From the NCBI GenBank assembly GCA_021106915.1, contig JAIOTH010000029.1, forward strand, positions 1 through 7,276: a stretch of DNA of 7,276 nucleotides. Direction: 5' to 3'. The translations under genes were made by a program, and so were the position numbers. Positions 1-5,817 of the stretch are shown one piece after another (position 1 is the stretch's first letter; every line of letters begins with the position of its first letter). The notes under the pieces were generated by a model. The model was not told the origin of the DNA. It searched no databases and saw only the letters and a list, made by a program, of their open reading frames with translations. Source of the stretch: a bacterium (GTDB lineage: Bacteria > Patescibacteriota > Patescibacteriia > UBA1558 > S5-K13).

Positions 1-1422
1 CGTTTAAATGCTATTATGTCAGTTGGTTTAGGATATATTGGTTTAAATAGGACTTCAGTTAGTTTATCTGGTGGAGAAATGCAGAGATTAAGATTAACAA
101 CTCAAATTACATCATCTTTATCAGGGGTTTTATATATTTTAGACGAACCATCGATTGGATTGCATCAAAGAGATAATTATAGATTAATAAAAACTTTAAA
201 AAATTTAAAAGAATTAGAAAATACAGTGATAGTTATTGAACATGATCGAGACACAATATTAGCCGCTGATTATGTAGTTGATATTGGCCCAGGAGCTGGA
301 GAAAATGGTGGGAAAATAATTTCAATTGGTACCCCAGAAGAGATTAAAAAAGATCCTAAGTCAATTACTGGTAAATATTTGAAAGGAGAATGGGAAATAA
401 AGGCACCGATTAAATATAGAAAAGGAAATGGTAAATTTTTAGAAATAAAAGGAGCTCAAGAATTTAATTTAAAAAATATTAGTGTTAATATTCCTTTAGG
501 GAAGTTCGTTTGTATTACGGGAGTTTCTGGTTCTGGCAAATCAACTTTAATTTTTGAAATTTTAGCTAAAGCCATAGTTTCTAAAATTACTAGATCAAAA
601 GTTGTTTCCGGAAAGCATAAGGAAATTTTAGGTTTAGAAAATATTGATAAAATAATTAATATTGATCAATCTCCGATTGGTCGCACACCACGTTCCAATC
701 CAGCGACTTATACGGGGCTTTTTACTTATATTCGAGATTTATTTGCTAATTTACCAGAAGCAAAGTTAAGAGGTTATAAAATGGGAAAGTTTAGTTTCAA
801 TGTTCGAGGTGGTCGTTGTGAAACTTGTCAGGGAAATGGTATGGCAAAAATTGAGATGAATTTTATGCCAGACATTTATGTGGAATGTGAAGATTGTAAG
901 GGTAAGAGATACAATAGAGATATTTTGGAAGTGCATTGTCATGGAAAAAATATTGCTGACGTTTTAGATATGACTGTTTTAGAGGCCACGCATTTTTTTA
1001 AAGATAATCATAATCTTTTCCGAAAATTAAAAACTTTAAACGATGTTGGTTTAGGTTATTTAAGATTAGGACAGGCAGCTACGACCTTGTCTGGTGGAGA
1101 AGCTCAGCGAGTGAAGTTGGCTACAGAGTTATCTCGAAAAGCTACTGGAAAAACATTATATATCTTAGATGAACCAACTACCGGTCTTCATTTTGATGAT
1201 ATTAAAAAATTAATTGTAGTTTTACAAAAATTAGTGGATAAGGGGAATAGTATGTTGATTATTGAGCATAATTTAGATGTGATAAAATGTGCCGATTGGA
1301 TTATTGATTTAGGTCCAGAAGGTGGTGACAAAGGTGGTGAGATTGTAGCGGAAGGAACCCCTAAAGAGGTAGTCAAAATTAAAAAATCTTATACTGGGCA
1401 ATACCTTTCTAAGCTAATTTAG
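1..1422 (+). CDS. uvrA: UvrA, excinuclease ABC subunit A, C-terminal part (5' end outside window)
   Basis: UvrA is the ATP-dependent damage-recognition subunit of UvrABC nucleotide excision repair; it acts as a cytoplasmic dimer on DNA and hands lesions to UvrB. The frame is open from base 1, so about 473 codons of a protein usually near 940 residues are present. In order I see the end of ATPase domain I: signature LSGGEMQR (from 64), Walker B ending LDEPSIGLH, and the H-loop EHD. ATPase domain II follows: Walker A GVSGSGKST (520-546), a zinc-finger module CxxC-x19-CxxC (817-897), signature LSGGEAQR (1087-1110), Walker B LDEPTTGLH, and H-loop EHN. The fused double-ABC layout with this zinc finger is diagnostic of UvrA. 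All nucleotide-binding motifs visible are intact, and the gene ends in TAG. The first ATG in the window (16) is internal, because the preceding codons also match the family. The promoter is outside the window. Confidence 0.98.
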   Translation, partial: RLNAIMSVGLGYIGLNRTSVSLSGGEMQRLRLTTQITSSLSGVLYILDEPSIGLHQRDNYRLIKTLKNLKELENTVIVIEHDRDTILAADYVVDIGPGAGENGGKIISIGTPEEIKKDPKSITGKYLKGEWEIKAPIKYRKGNGKFLEIKGAQEFNLKNISVNIPLGKFVCITGVSGSGKSTLIFEILAKAIVSKITRSKVVSGKHKEILGLENIDKIINIDQSPIGRTPRSNPATYTGLFTYIRDLFANLPEAKLRGYKMGKFSFNVRGGRCETCQGNGMAKIEMNFMPDIYVECEDCKGKRYNRDILEVHCHGKNIADVLDMTVLEATHFFKDNHNLFRKLKTLNDVGLGYLRLGQAATTLSGGEAQRVKLATELSRKATGKTLYILDEPTTGLHFDDIKKLIVVLQKLVDKGNSMLIIEHNLDVIKCADWIIDLGPEGGDKGGEIVAEGTPKEVVKIKKSYTGQYLSKLI

Positions 1423-1432
1423 AATTTTAGTC

Positions 1433-1447
1433 CCCCTGTTAAAGGGG
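1433..1447 (+). other. Short GC-rich hairpin after uvrA, weak terminator candidate
   Basis: CCCCT (1433-1437) pairs with AGGGG (1443-1447) around a 5-base loop, 10 bases after the uvrA stop. No T-run follows, so it does not meet the intrinsic-terminator pattern; it may protect the mRNA 3' end or be a remnant of a dispersed intergenic repeat. The rest of the 96-base gap before the next gene shows only a possible -10-like TAAAAT at 1483-1488 with no matching -35. Confidence 0.3.
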
Positions 1448-1518
1448 AAGAATTTCAACATCCAATTCCATTAACCAAGAGGTAAAATGTATTCAAATTT
1501 AATGACAATAGAAATGTT

Positions 1519-2445
1519 ATGAATAGTCTAGAAAAAGCTATCCTTAAGACCGTAATTTATTATGATATTTTTGATTATCCTTTAACTGGTTTTGAGATTT
1601 GGAAATGGCTTTATGATTATCAAGTCACTTTAGATGAAGTCGTTAAAGCTTTAGAAAATAGTTTCGATTTAAAAAGATATTTAGAGACCAAAGATGGTTT
1701 TTATTTTTTTAAAGGAAGGAAATCATTAATAAATACTCGTAAGGCAAGAAGAGATTATAGTATTGATAAATGGAGAGTAGGATTAAGAGCTGCTTGGTTT
1801 TTGAGAATTATCCCATTTATAAAAACAATTATATTATGTAATTCAATTGCTTATTTTAATGCTGAAAAAGATAGTGATATTGATTTTTTTATTATTGTTA
1901 AAGATAAATATTTATGGTTGACTCGTTTTTTAATTACAATATTATTACATTTTTTAAGGATAAGAAGACATGGTAATAAAATAAGTGACAGGATATGTCT
2001 GAGTTTTTATATAATAGATAATAATTTGAGCCTAGAAAAGTTGACTTATAAAAGAGATATTCATTTTTATTACTGGTTGCTTCACTTTGTGCCTATTTTT
2101 GACACGGGAATCTATAAAAAATTTTTTAAAAATAACGCTTGGCTCAAAAATTATATTCCCCGAGCAAGTACTTGGGAAGTTATTGATAATTGGATGACTA
2201 AGGATAATTTTTTTACTAAAATTTTTAGAACATTTTTAGAAAGAATATTAGATAATTTTTTAGGGAGATTTTTGAATTCATTTTTAAGAAAGGTTCAGTT
2301 ATTTAAAATGAGTAAGAATAAATTTTCTAAATCAAAGGAAAATAATACAGATGTCATTATTAGTGATAATATTTTAAAATTTCATGAAGAAGATAACAGA
2401 AAAAGTATCAGGGATATTTTTTATAAAAGGATATCAAAATTATGA
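1519..2445 (+). CDS. Nucleotidyltransferase-like (MNT fold) protein with N-terminal winged-helix-like region
   Basis: A 308-residue protein. Residues 1-65 look like a small helical, winged-helix-type domain. Residues 105-128 carry the minimal-nucleotidyltransferase signature: N108-S109, then D118-S-D120-I-D122 followed by a hydrophobic strand. In the DNA polymerase beta-type superfamily the motif is GS-x(7-13)-DxD, whose acidic residues bind the metals for nucleotidyl transfer. Here the glycine is replaced by asparagine while the DxD pair is kept, so activity is plausible but not assured. Residues 132-146 are hydrophobic but read as an amphipathic helix rather than a clear membrane span. The C-terminal third is basic and lysine-rich. 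The substrate is unknown. The stop TGA overlaps the next gene's start by 4 bases, which implies co-translation with an O-antigen-ligase-like protein and suggests a role near surface-glycan synthesis (inference). No Shine-Dalgarno site precedes the ATG; nearby upstream ATGs are out of frame and run straight into a stop. Confidence 0.75.
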   Translation: MNSLEKAILKTVIYYDIFDYPLTGFEIWKWLYDYQVTLDEVVKALENSFDLKRYLETKDGFYFFKGRKSLINTRKARRDYSIDKWRVGLRAAWFLRIIPFIKTIILCNSIAYFNAEKDSDIDFFIIVKDKYLWLTRFLITILLHFLRIRRHGNKISDRICLSFYIIDNNLSLEKLTYKRDIHFYYWLLHFVPIFDTGIYKKFFKNNAWLKNYIPRASTWEVIDNWMTKDNFFTKIFRTFLERILDNFLGRFLNSFLRKVQLFKMSKNKFSKSKENNTDVIISDNILKFHEEDNRKSIRDIFYKRISKL

Positions 2446-3725
2446 TGAATAATTTTAAAATTCAAAAAGTTTGTAATCATCTGTTTTATATTTTTGTTTT
2501 TTTAATTCCTTGGCAGACTAGATATATTTATGCTTATTTACAATTAAAGGGAGAAAATTTTGAGTATGGGAAGCTAGGAATTTATCTTAGTGAAATATTC
2601 TTATTGCTTTTGGTCCTAATTTTTGTCTTTTTTAGGTCTAGATTCTCTAAAATAAACAAAATGCCAAAGATTTTTTTAGTATTTTTCTTTTTTTTAGTAT
2701 TTTGTTCAATAAATTATTTTTTTGCTTTAAATAAAGAATTATATTTTTATCATTTTTTCAAAATTATAGAATTAATAGCTTTATTCTTTATTTTTTCAAA
2801 AATTAAGGTAAAGAGGTTTAAAGTCATTATGGCTTTTTTATTGAGTATGCTTGGACATTCATTTTTAGCTTTATTTCAATTTTATAGTCAGTATATTGGG
2901 GCAAATAAGTATTTAGGAATAGCAGAAAAAATTACCAACCAAGGAGGAGTTTCGGTCTTAGAGGGTTTCTATGGTCGTTTATTAAGGGCTTATGGTGGTT
3001 TCCCTCATCCTAATATTTTAGGTGGTTTTTTAGTAATTTCTATTTTATTATTAATTTATTTATATTTCCATAAAAAAGAAGAAAAATCTTTAAAATTTCA
3101 AATATTTTTTTGGGCTAGCCTAATTATATTTTTTAATGTTTTAGTTTTGACTTTTTCTAGGAGTGCAGCTTTAGCTTTATTAATCAGTATGTTTTTGTTG
3201 TTCATTTATGTTTTAATTAAAAAGAAAGTTAAGATTTGGGGGCCGATTTTTATTGTCCTTATTATTTTGAGTGCAATTAATTTTATATTTTTTAAAGATT
3301 ATATCTATACTAGAGTAAAAGTTACCGAAAGATTAGAGCTTAAGTCACAAAATGAAAGGATTTTATTTCGAAATCAAGCTCAAGAATTGTTAAAGGACAA
3401 TTGGCTTTTAGGAGTAGGTTTAAATAATTATACTTATGCAGTTTACCAAAATGTGAATCAAAATTTAGCGATTTATGATTATCAGCCAGTTCATAATATT
3501 TATCTATTAATTTTGGTAGAATTGGGGATTGGGGGATTAATTTTATACTTATTGCTATTTTTTAGGGCTTTACATCAGTTAAGGAATTCAAAAGACATCA
3601 TTTTTCCATTAATTTTAATAAGTATCCTATTAATTAGTTTTTTTGATCATTATTTTTGGACTTCTTGGAGTGGTTTATCTTTATCTTTTTTAATGCTTTT
3701 TATGTTTTATAATAAAGAAGGTTAG
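2442..3725 (+). CDS. O-antigen ligase / polymerase-like (Wzy_C, WaaL-type) integral membrane protein
   Basis: A 427-residue polytopic protein with about ten to twelve hydrophobic segments, e.g. 12-30, 49-64, 76-95, 104-120, 126-148, 190-209, 220-238, 240-260, 266-284, 350-374, 387-402 and 407-422. Family hallmarks are GGFPHPNILGGFL (185-197), a conserved arginine in TFSRSAALAL (237-246), and the long loop at 285-350 with WLLGVGLNNY (321-330) and PVHNIYLLILVELGIGG (349-365). These match the Wzy_C/O-antigen ligase family, which joins or polymerises lipid-linked glycans on the outer face of the membrane. The family does not reveal whether this one is a ligase, a polymerase or a protein glycosylase. 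The start ATG lies inside the upstream stop (ATGA overlap), and a weak AAAGGA sits 10 bases before it (2426-2431); a second ATG at 2445 is an alternative. The gene ends in TAG, followed by an intrinsic terminator. Confidence 0.9.
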   Translation: MMNNFKIQKVCNHLFYIFVFLIPWQTRYIYAYLQLKGENFEYGKLGIYLSEIFLLLLVLIFVFFRSRFSKINKMPKIFLVFFFFLVFCSINYFFALNKELYFYHFFKIIELIALFFIFSKIKVKRFKVIMAFLLSMLGHSFLALFQFYSQYIGANKYLGIAEKITNQGGVSVLEGFYGRLLRAYGGFPHPNILGGFLVISILLLIYLYFHKKEEKSLKFQIFFWASLIIFFNVLVLTFSRSAALALLISMFLLFIYVLIKKKVKIWGPIFIVLIILSAINFIFFKDYIYTRVKVTERLELKSQNERILFRNQAQELLKDNWLLGVGLNNYTYAVYQNVNQNLAIYDYQPVHNIYLLILVELGIGGLILYLLLFFRALHQLRNSKDIIFPLILISILLISFFDHYFWTSWSGLSLSFLMLFMFYNKEG

Positions 3726-3755
3726 CAGGACCTAATATTTAGTAATAAGCTATAG

Positions 3756-3782
3756 AATCCTCAATAGAATGGGGATTTTTTT
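3756..3782 (+). terminator. Intrinsic terminator of the nucleotidyltransferase-ligase unit
   Basis: AATCCTC (3756-3762) pairs with GGGGATT (3771-3777) in a 7-bp stem with one U-G pair and an 8-base loop. The last stem bases run into seven T (3776-3782). It begins 31 bases after the ligase stop codon. Confidence 0.8.
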
Positions 3783-3784
3783 GG

Positions 3785-3854
3785 GTTGACCCAGCTCTCA
3801 CCCTTTCGACAAAAAGATACTACTAGACAAAAATCTAATGAGGGCTGGGTTGAC
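3785..3854 (+). repeat. Long imperfect inverted repeat, probably an RNA hairpin
   Basis: Arms 3785-3800 and 3839-3854 pair over 16 bp around a 38-base loop. The inner 12 bp (ACCCAGCTCTCA with TGAGGGCTGGGT) have one U-G pair, and the outer part adds two more G-U pairs. All three non-Watson-Crick positions are G-U in plus-strand RNA but A-C in minus-strand RNA, so any conserved structure is expected in plus-strand RNA. The arms are GC-rich islands in very AT-rich DNA. The element starts 3 bases after the terminator T-run and its right arm overlaps the first promoter-like -35. It could be a small structured RNA, a second attenuator or a dispersed palindromic repeat; the sequence alone does not decide. 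Confidence 0.6.
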
Positions 3855-3877
3855 AAATTTTATTTTTGGGTTATAGC
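3850..3877 (+). promoter_or_regulatory. Possible upstream promoter (P1) for the 3D-domain gene
   Basis: TTGACA at 3850-3855 and TATAGC at 3872-3877 with a 16-base spacer. The -35 is perfect and the -10 is weak. The -35 lies in the right arm of the inverted repeat, so hairpin and promoter share bases. Confidence 0.35.
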
Positions 3878-3879
3878 TA

Positions 3880-3908
3880 TTGACAAAATTTTCTTGATGT
3901 GTTAATAT
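3880..3908 (+). promoter_or_regulatory. Sigma-70-type promoter (P2) for the 3D-domain gene
   Basis: TTGACA at 3880-3885, a 17-base spacer, then TAATAT at 3903-3908 preceded by TGT (3900-3902), an extended -10. Predicted transcription start is near 3915, giving a leader of about 70 bases before the ATG at 3985. The leader has no evident Shine-Dalgarno site and no riboswitch pattern I recognise. Confidence 0.75.
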
Positions 3909-3984
3909 GTTAGGAAATATCTAAGACATTAGGTATTTTTTAAATTAGATTTAGGGAATTTTTTATTAAATCAAACATTAGATT

Positions 3985-4587
3985 ATGAAAAAGATTAAAA
4001 AAATTCAAAAATTAATTATTCGATTAGAAAGAATCTTTAGAATAAAGTTAATTTTTACTTATTTAGCTTTAGCTATCTTTGTTTCTTTTATTTTACCTCA
4101 TTATACTTATGCGTATTCTTTAGATATGCATAGCTCAGAGCCTAGTTTAGGTTTAGACATTGATGTTGTTGATAATATAGAGATTGAAGAATATAATATT
4201 TTTAAATTAAATAAACAAGCTTTAAAACTTTTTTCAGCTCCAAAGCTAGAGAAGACTTTACCAGAAATTAAAGACAGAAAGATAAAGCTCAGTAATTATC
4301 ATTATGTCACAGCATATAATTTAGTAGAATGGCAAACAGATAATACTCCTTGTATTGGTGCTAGTGGAGATGATTTATGTGAATTAATAGATCAGGGAAT
4401 TAGTACTTGTGCTGCTAATTTTGTGCCTTTAGGTACTAGTTTAGAAATTGAAGGAATAGGAAGATGTTTAGTTTTAGATAGACTAAATAAAAGATACCCT
4501 TCTCGAATTGATATTACTATGGGGCCAGATAAAATAGCAGAAGCTAGACAATTTGGTTTACAGAGATTAAAAGTTGGTGAATATTAA
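3985..4587 (+). CDS. Exported or membrane-anchored 3D-domain (double-psi beta-barrel) protein
   Basis: A 200-residue protein. The N-terminus is strongly basic (KKIKKIQK...), followed by a hydrophobic segment at about 22-43 that ends in TYA before YS, fitting a signal peptide or a retained anchor. Residues 45-105 are a low-complexity acidic-then-basic linker. Residues 106-198 are a 3D domain: VTAYN (108-112), TDNTPCIGASG (118-128), CAANFVPLGT (142-151), VLDRLNKR (163-170) and RIDITMG (174-180). The three aspartates that name the family are D119, D165 and D176. 3D domains have the fold of MltA and RlpA and in Firmicutes include muralytic enzymes, so action on the cell wall outside the membrane is likely, though enzyme activity is not proven. 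Four cysteines (C123, C132, C142, C161) fall in the exported domain and could form disulfides. No LysM or SH3 wall-binding domain is visible. It is a single-gene unit with its own promoter and terminator. Confidence 0.88.
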   Translation: MKKIKKIQKLIIRLERIFRIKLIFTYLALAIFVSFILPHYTYAYSLDMHSSEPSLGLDIDVVDNIEIEEYNIFKLNKQALKLFSAPKLEKTLPEIKDRKIKLSNYHYVTAYNLVEWQTDNTPCIGASGDDLCELIDQGISTCAANFVPLGTSLEIEGIGRCLVLDRLNKRYPSRIDITMGPDKIAEARQFGLQRLKVGEY

Positions 4588-4609
4588 ATAGTTAAAAGTT
4601 TCAAATTAT

Positions 4610-4623
4610 AAGGTTAAAGGTTA
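4610..4623 (+). repeat. Two tandem copies of AAGGTTA
   Basis: A perfect 7-base unit occurs twice in the 3' untranslated region after the 3D-domain gene, within a run of related GTTAAAAG-like words. It is probably a decayed simple repeat; no function is evident. Confidence 0.5.
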
Positions 4624-4641
4624 TAAAATTTTTGTAAAAAT

Positions 4642-4672
4642 AAAAACTTCTCATTTAATGAGGAGTTTTTTT
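4642..4672. terminator. Bidirectional intrinsic terminator between the 3D-domain gene and tRNA-Cys
   Basis: CTTCTCAT (4647-4654) pairs with ATGAGGAG (4658-4665) with one U-G pair and a 3-base loop. It is extended by five A-T pairs, with an A-run on the left and seven T (4666-4672) on the right. The T-run ends transcripts on the plus strand and the A-run serves as the U-tract on the minus strand. This fits its place between a plus-strand gene and the minus-strand tRNA that converge on it. Confidence 0.85.
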
Positions 4673-4689
4673 GTGTAGAACGATATGTA

Positions 4690-4763
<74 letters not shown>

Positions 4764-4791
4764 CTAAAAGGACTAAATCTATTATGTTTGA

Positions 4792-4820
4792 ATATTATCA
4801 GAAAAGAGATTTAATTTCAA
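4792..4820 (-). promoter_or_regulatory. Promoter of tRNA-Cys
   Basis: On the minus strand TTGAAA (4815-4820), a 17-base spacer, then TAATAT (4792-4797) preceded by TGA, an extended -10. Predicted start is near 4785, about 20 bases before the mature tRNA 5' end. The layout closely matches P2 of the 3D-domain gene. An alternative -10 (CATAAT, 4781-4786) lacks a good -35. Confidence 0.65.
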
Positions 4821-4821
4821 T

Positions 4822-4848
4822 AAAAAAAGGTGACTAGAGAGTCACCTT
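4822..4848 (-). terminator. Intrinsic terminator of the minus-strand hypothetical gene
   Basis: AAGGTGACT (4827-4835) and AGTCACCTT (4840-4848) form a perfect 9-bp stem with loop AGAG. On the minus strand it runs into seven T (plus-strand A 4822-4828), and it lies 17 bases after the stop codon. It also insulates the tRNA promoter, whose -35 begins 2 bases beyond the T-run. Confidence 0.88.
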
Positions 4849-4864
4849 AAAACGGATTGAAGAT

Positions 4865-5308
4865 TTATTCTTTATTGAAGTTTATGATTGCCTGTTCAAT
4901 ACCGGCTCTCATTTTTTGGAAATATTTTTCATATTTTTCCGGAGTTTCCTCAAGTAAGCTTATTGCAAATTTTGCGTGTAATGTCTTGCCGTTTGTTACA
5001 AGAATAGCAATGTCCACAGATTCTAGATATACGTTTTTCATAATTGTGGGTAATGTTTCACATATATCCATTTGCGTTCCAGGGTAAACAAACGCTGCTT
5101 TTTCGGACGTAGTATCTGTAGCTTCTTTTGTAATTGCTAGATGTTTAGCTCCTTGAGGGTCTATAAATGATCCTAAGCGGAAGCCTTTTCCAATAGTTTC
5201 TCCCATAATTTCTAAAAAAGTAATAATGTTTTTAGTCTGCATGGGATCAGCTTCTTTTAAAAATCTAGCTAATGACTCTTCAGTAGCTATAATTGTATTT
5301 TTTTTCAT
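4865..5308 (-). CDS. Hypothetical protein, 147 residues, no family recognised
   Basis: I do not recognise this protein. It has no signal peptide or membrane segment and is predicted soluble. Residues 8-38 look helical, the middle (43-60, 72-78, 98-106) alternates strand-like hydrophobic stretches such as HLAIT and DIAILVTNGK, and 117-147 is an amphipathic, charged C-terminal helix (EETPEKYEKYFQKM). An alpha/beta fold is plausible, but no catalytic motif stands out. There is one cysteine, C83. The start is secure: a perfect AGGAGG lies 4 bases before the ATG, the only strong ribosome site in the window. By hand count the gene is about one-third G+C, while the small membrane gene beside it is visibly lower. 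It has a private promoter and terminator. These traits suggest a highly translated or more recently acquired single gene (inference). Confidence 0.82.
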   Translation of the reverse strand: MKKNTIIATEESLARFLKEADPMQTKNIITFLEIMGETIGKGFRLGSFIDPQGAKHLAITKEATDTTSEKAAFVYPGTQMDICETLPTIMKNVYLESVDIAILVTNGKTLHAKFAISLLEETPEKYEKYFQKMRAGIEQAIINFNKE

Positions 5309-5312
5309 GATT

Positions 5313-5318
5313 CCTCCT
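5313..5318 (-). promoter_or_regulatory. Strong Shine-Dalgarno site of the hypothetical gene
   Basis: AGGAGG on the minus strand, 4 bases before the ATG at 5306-5308. It fixes the start codon and contrasts with the other genes, which have none or only a weak one. Confidence 0.85.
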
Positions 5319-5373
5319 AAGAATCTTCTTTATACTAAATACAGAATTCCTAGATTCCTTTTTGAATTTAGGG

Positions 5374-5388
5374 TTATATTTAATATAA
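5374..5388. promoter_or_regulatory. AT-rich palindrome at the predicted start of the hypothetical gene
   Basis: TTATATT and AATATAA flank a single T, a perfect 7-base inverted repeat spanning the predicted minus-strand transcription start near 5383. The placement suits a repressor operator. In DNA this AT-rich such palindromes also arise by chance. Confidence 0.25.
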
Positions 5389-5389
5389 G

Positions 5390-5418
5390 ACCTTAGCATT
5401 TCTTTGTAATATTGTCAA
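5390..5418 (-). promoter_or_regulatory. Promoter of the minus-strand hypothetical gene
   Basis: On the minus strand TTGACA (5413-5418), a 17-base spacer, then TAAGGT (5390-5395) preceded by TGC. The -35 and spacing are ideal; the -10 hexamer itself is poor (3 of 6), so the TGN extension would matter. It predicts a leader of about 75 bases. Confidence 0.5.
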
Positions 5419-5439
5419 GGTTATTTAATATTCTAAATA

Positions 5440-5448
5440 TGTTAAAAT
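5440..5448 (+). promoter_or_regulatory. Extended -10 promoter of the small membrane protein-polA unit
   Basis: TGT followed by TAAAAT (5443-5448), 5 of 6 matches to the -10 consensus, with no convincing -35 (TTATTT at 5421-5426 at best). Transcription should start at about 5455, the A of the start codon, implying a leaderless mRNA. The 146-base divergent gap (5309-5454) thus holds promoters for both strands. Confidence 0.5.
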
Positions 5449-5454
5449 TAATTT

Positions 5455-5814
5455 ATGTTAGAAAAACAACCAAAAGTTAAGGGAAATTATAATTTTTTTT
5501 ATTATATTTTTAAGCTTTTTATTAATTTAGCAGGAATATTTTGTGGTATTGCTTTGGCTTTAACATTATTTTATCCTTTGATGTTGGCTTTTCCAAATAA
5601 TTTTTTAATAGTATTTTTGGAGCTTTATTTGATTTTACTATTAGCAATTATTTCAGCTCAGATTTTTAATATAGCTTTTGAGAATTATGTGAATTATAAG
5701 GCACTGTTTCATCATCTTGGCTTAAAAATTATTTTTAGTAAAAAGAATTTTCTTTTAGCTTTTTATTATTTTGGACTTTTGATTTTTGCATTTTTTATTT
5801 GGGGATTGTTTTAA
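5455..5814 (+). CDS. Small integral membrane protein, 119 residues, function unknown
   Basis: Not recognised as a known family. A basic N-terminus (KQPKVKG) precedes three hydrophobic segments at about 18-46, 50-74 and 98-118, joined by a charged loop near 76-97 (NYVNYKALFHH ... FSKKN). The basic N-terminus suggests it stays in the cytoplasm, putting the C-terminus outside by the positive-inside rule (prediction). The last segment runs to the very end of the protein. The start ATG has no Shine-Dalgarno site and coincides with the predicted transcription start, so leaderless initiation is likely. The TAA stop lies 3 bases before polA with no other promoter visible, so the two are probably co-transcribed. 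No functional link to DNA polymerase I is implied by the sequence. Extreme A/T and phenylalanine/leucine content make homology searching weak. Confidence 0.75.
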   Translation: MLEKQPKVKGNYNFFYYIFKLFINLAGIFCGIALALTLFYPLMLAFPNNFLIVFLELYLILLLAIISAQIFNIAFENYVNYKALFHHLGLKIIFSKKNFLLAFYYFGLLIFAFFIWGLF

Positions 5815-5817
5815 AAT

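Noticed and set aside
1188..1376. 62-codon minus-strand open frame
   Set aside because: It lies antisense within the conserved second ATPase domain of uvrA, has no ribosome site and resembles no protein; it is a shadow of uvrA.
1431..1450. Intrinsic terminator after uvrA
   Set aside because: The 5-bp GC hairpin has no following T-run on either strand, so it is listed only as a hairpin.
2443..2445. Possible reassigned code (UGA read as glycine, as in Gracilibacteria and Absconditabacteria)
   Set aside because: TGA ends the nucleotidyltransferase gene at a normal ATGA overlap, no in-frame TGA interrupts any gene here, and tryptophan and glycine positions use normal codons.
3785..3854. Miniature transposon (MITE) with terminal inverted repeats
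   Set aside because: The element is about 70 bp, no flanking target-site duplication is evident, and the mismatches favour RNA pairing; another copy elsewhere in the genome would reopen this.
3909..3984. Riboswitch in the leader of the 3D-domain gene
   Set aside because: The roughly 70-base leader is AT-rich with no conserved riboswitch core or expression-platform hairpin that I can see.
4857..5087. 76-codon plus-strand open frame
   Set aside because: It lies antisense to the hypothetical gene, which has a strong ribosome site, promoter and terminator on the minus strand; the plus-strand frame has none of these.
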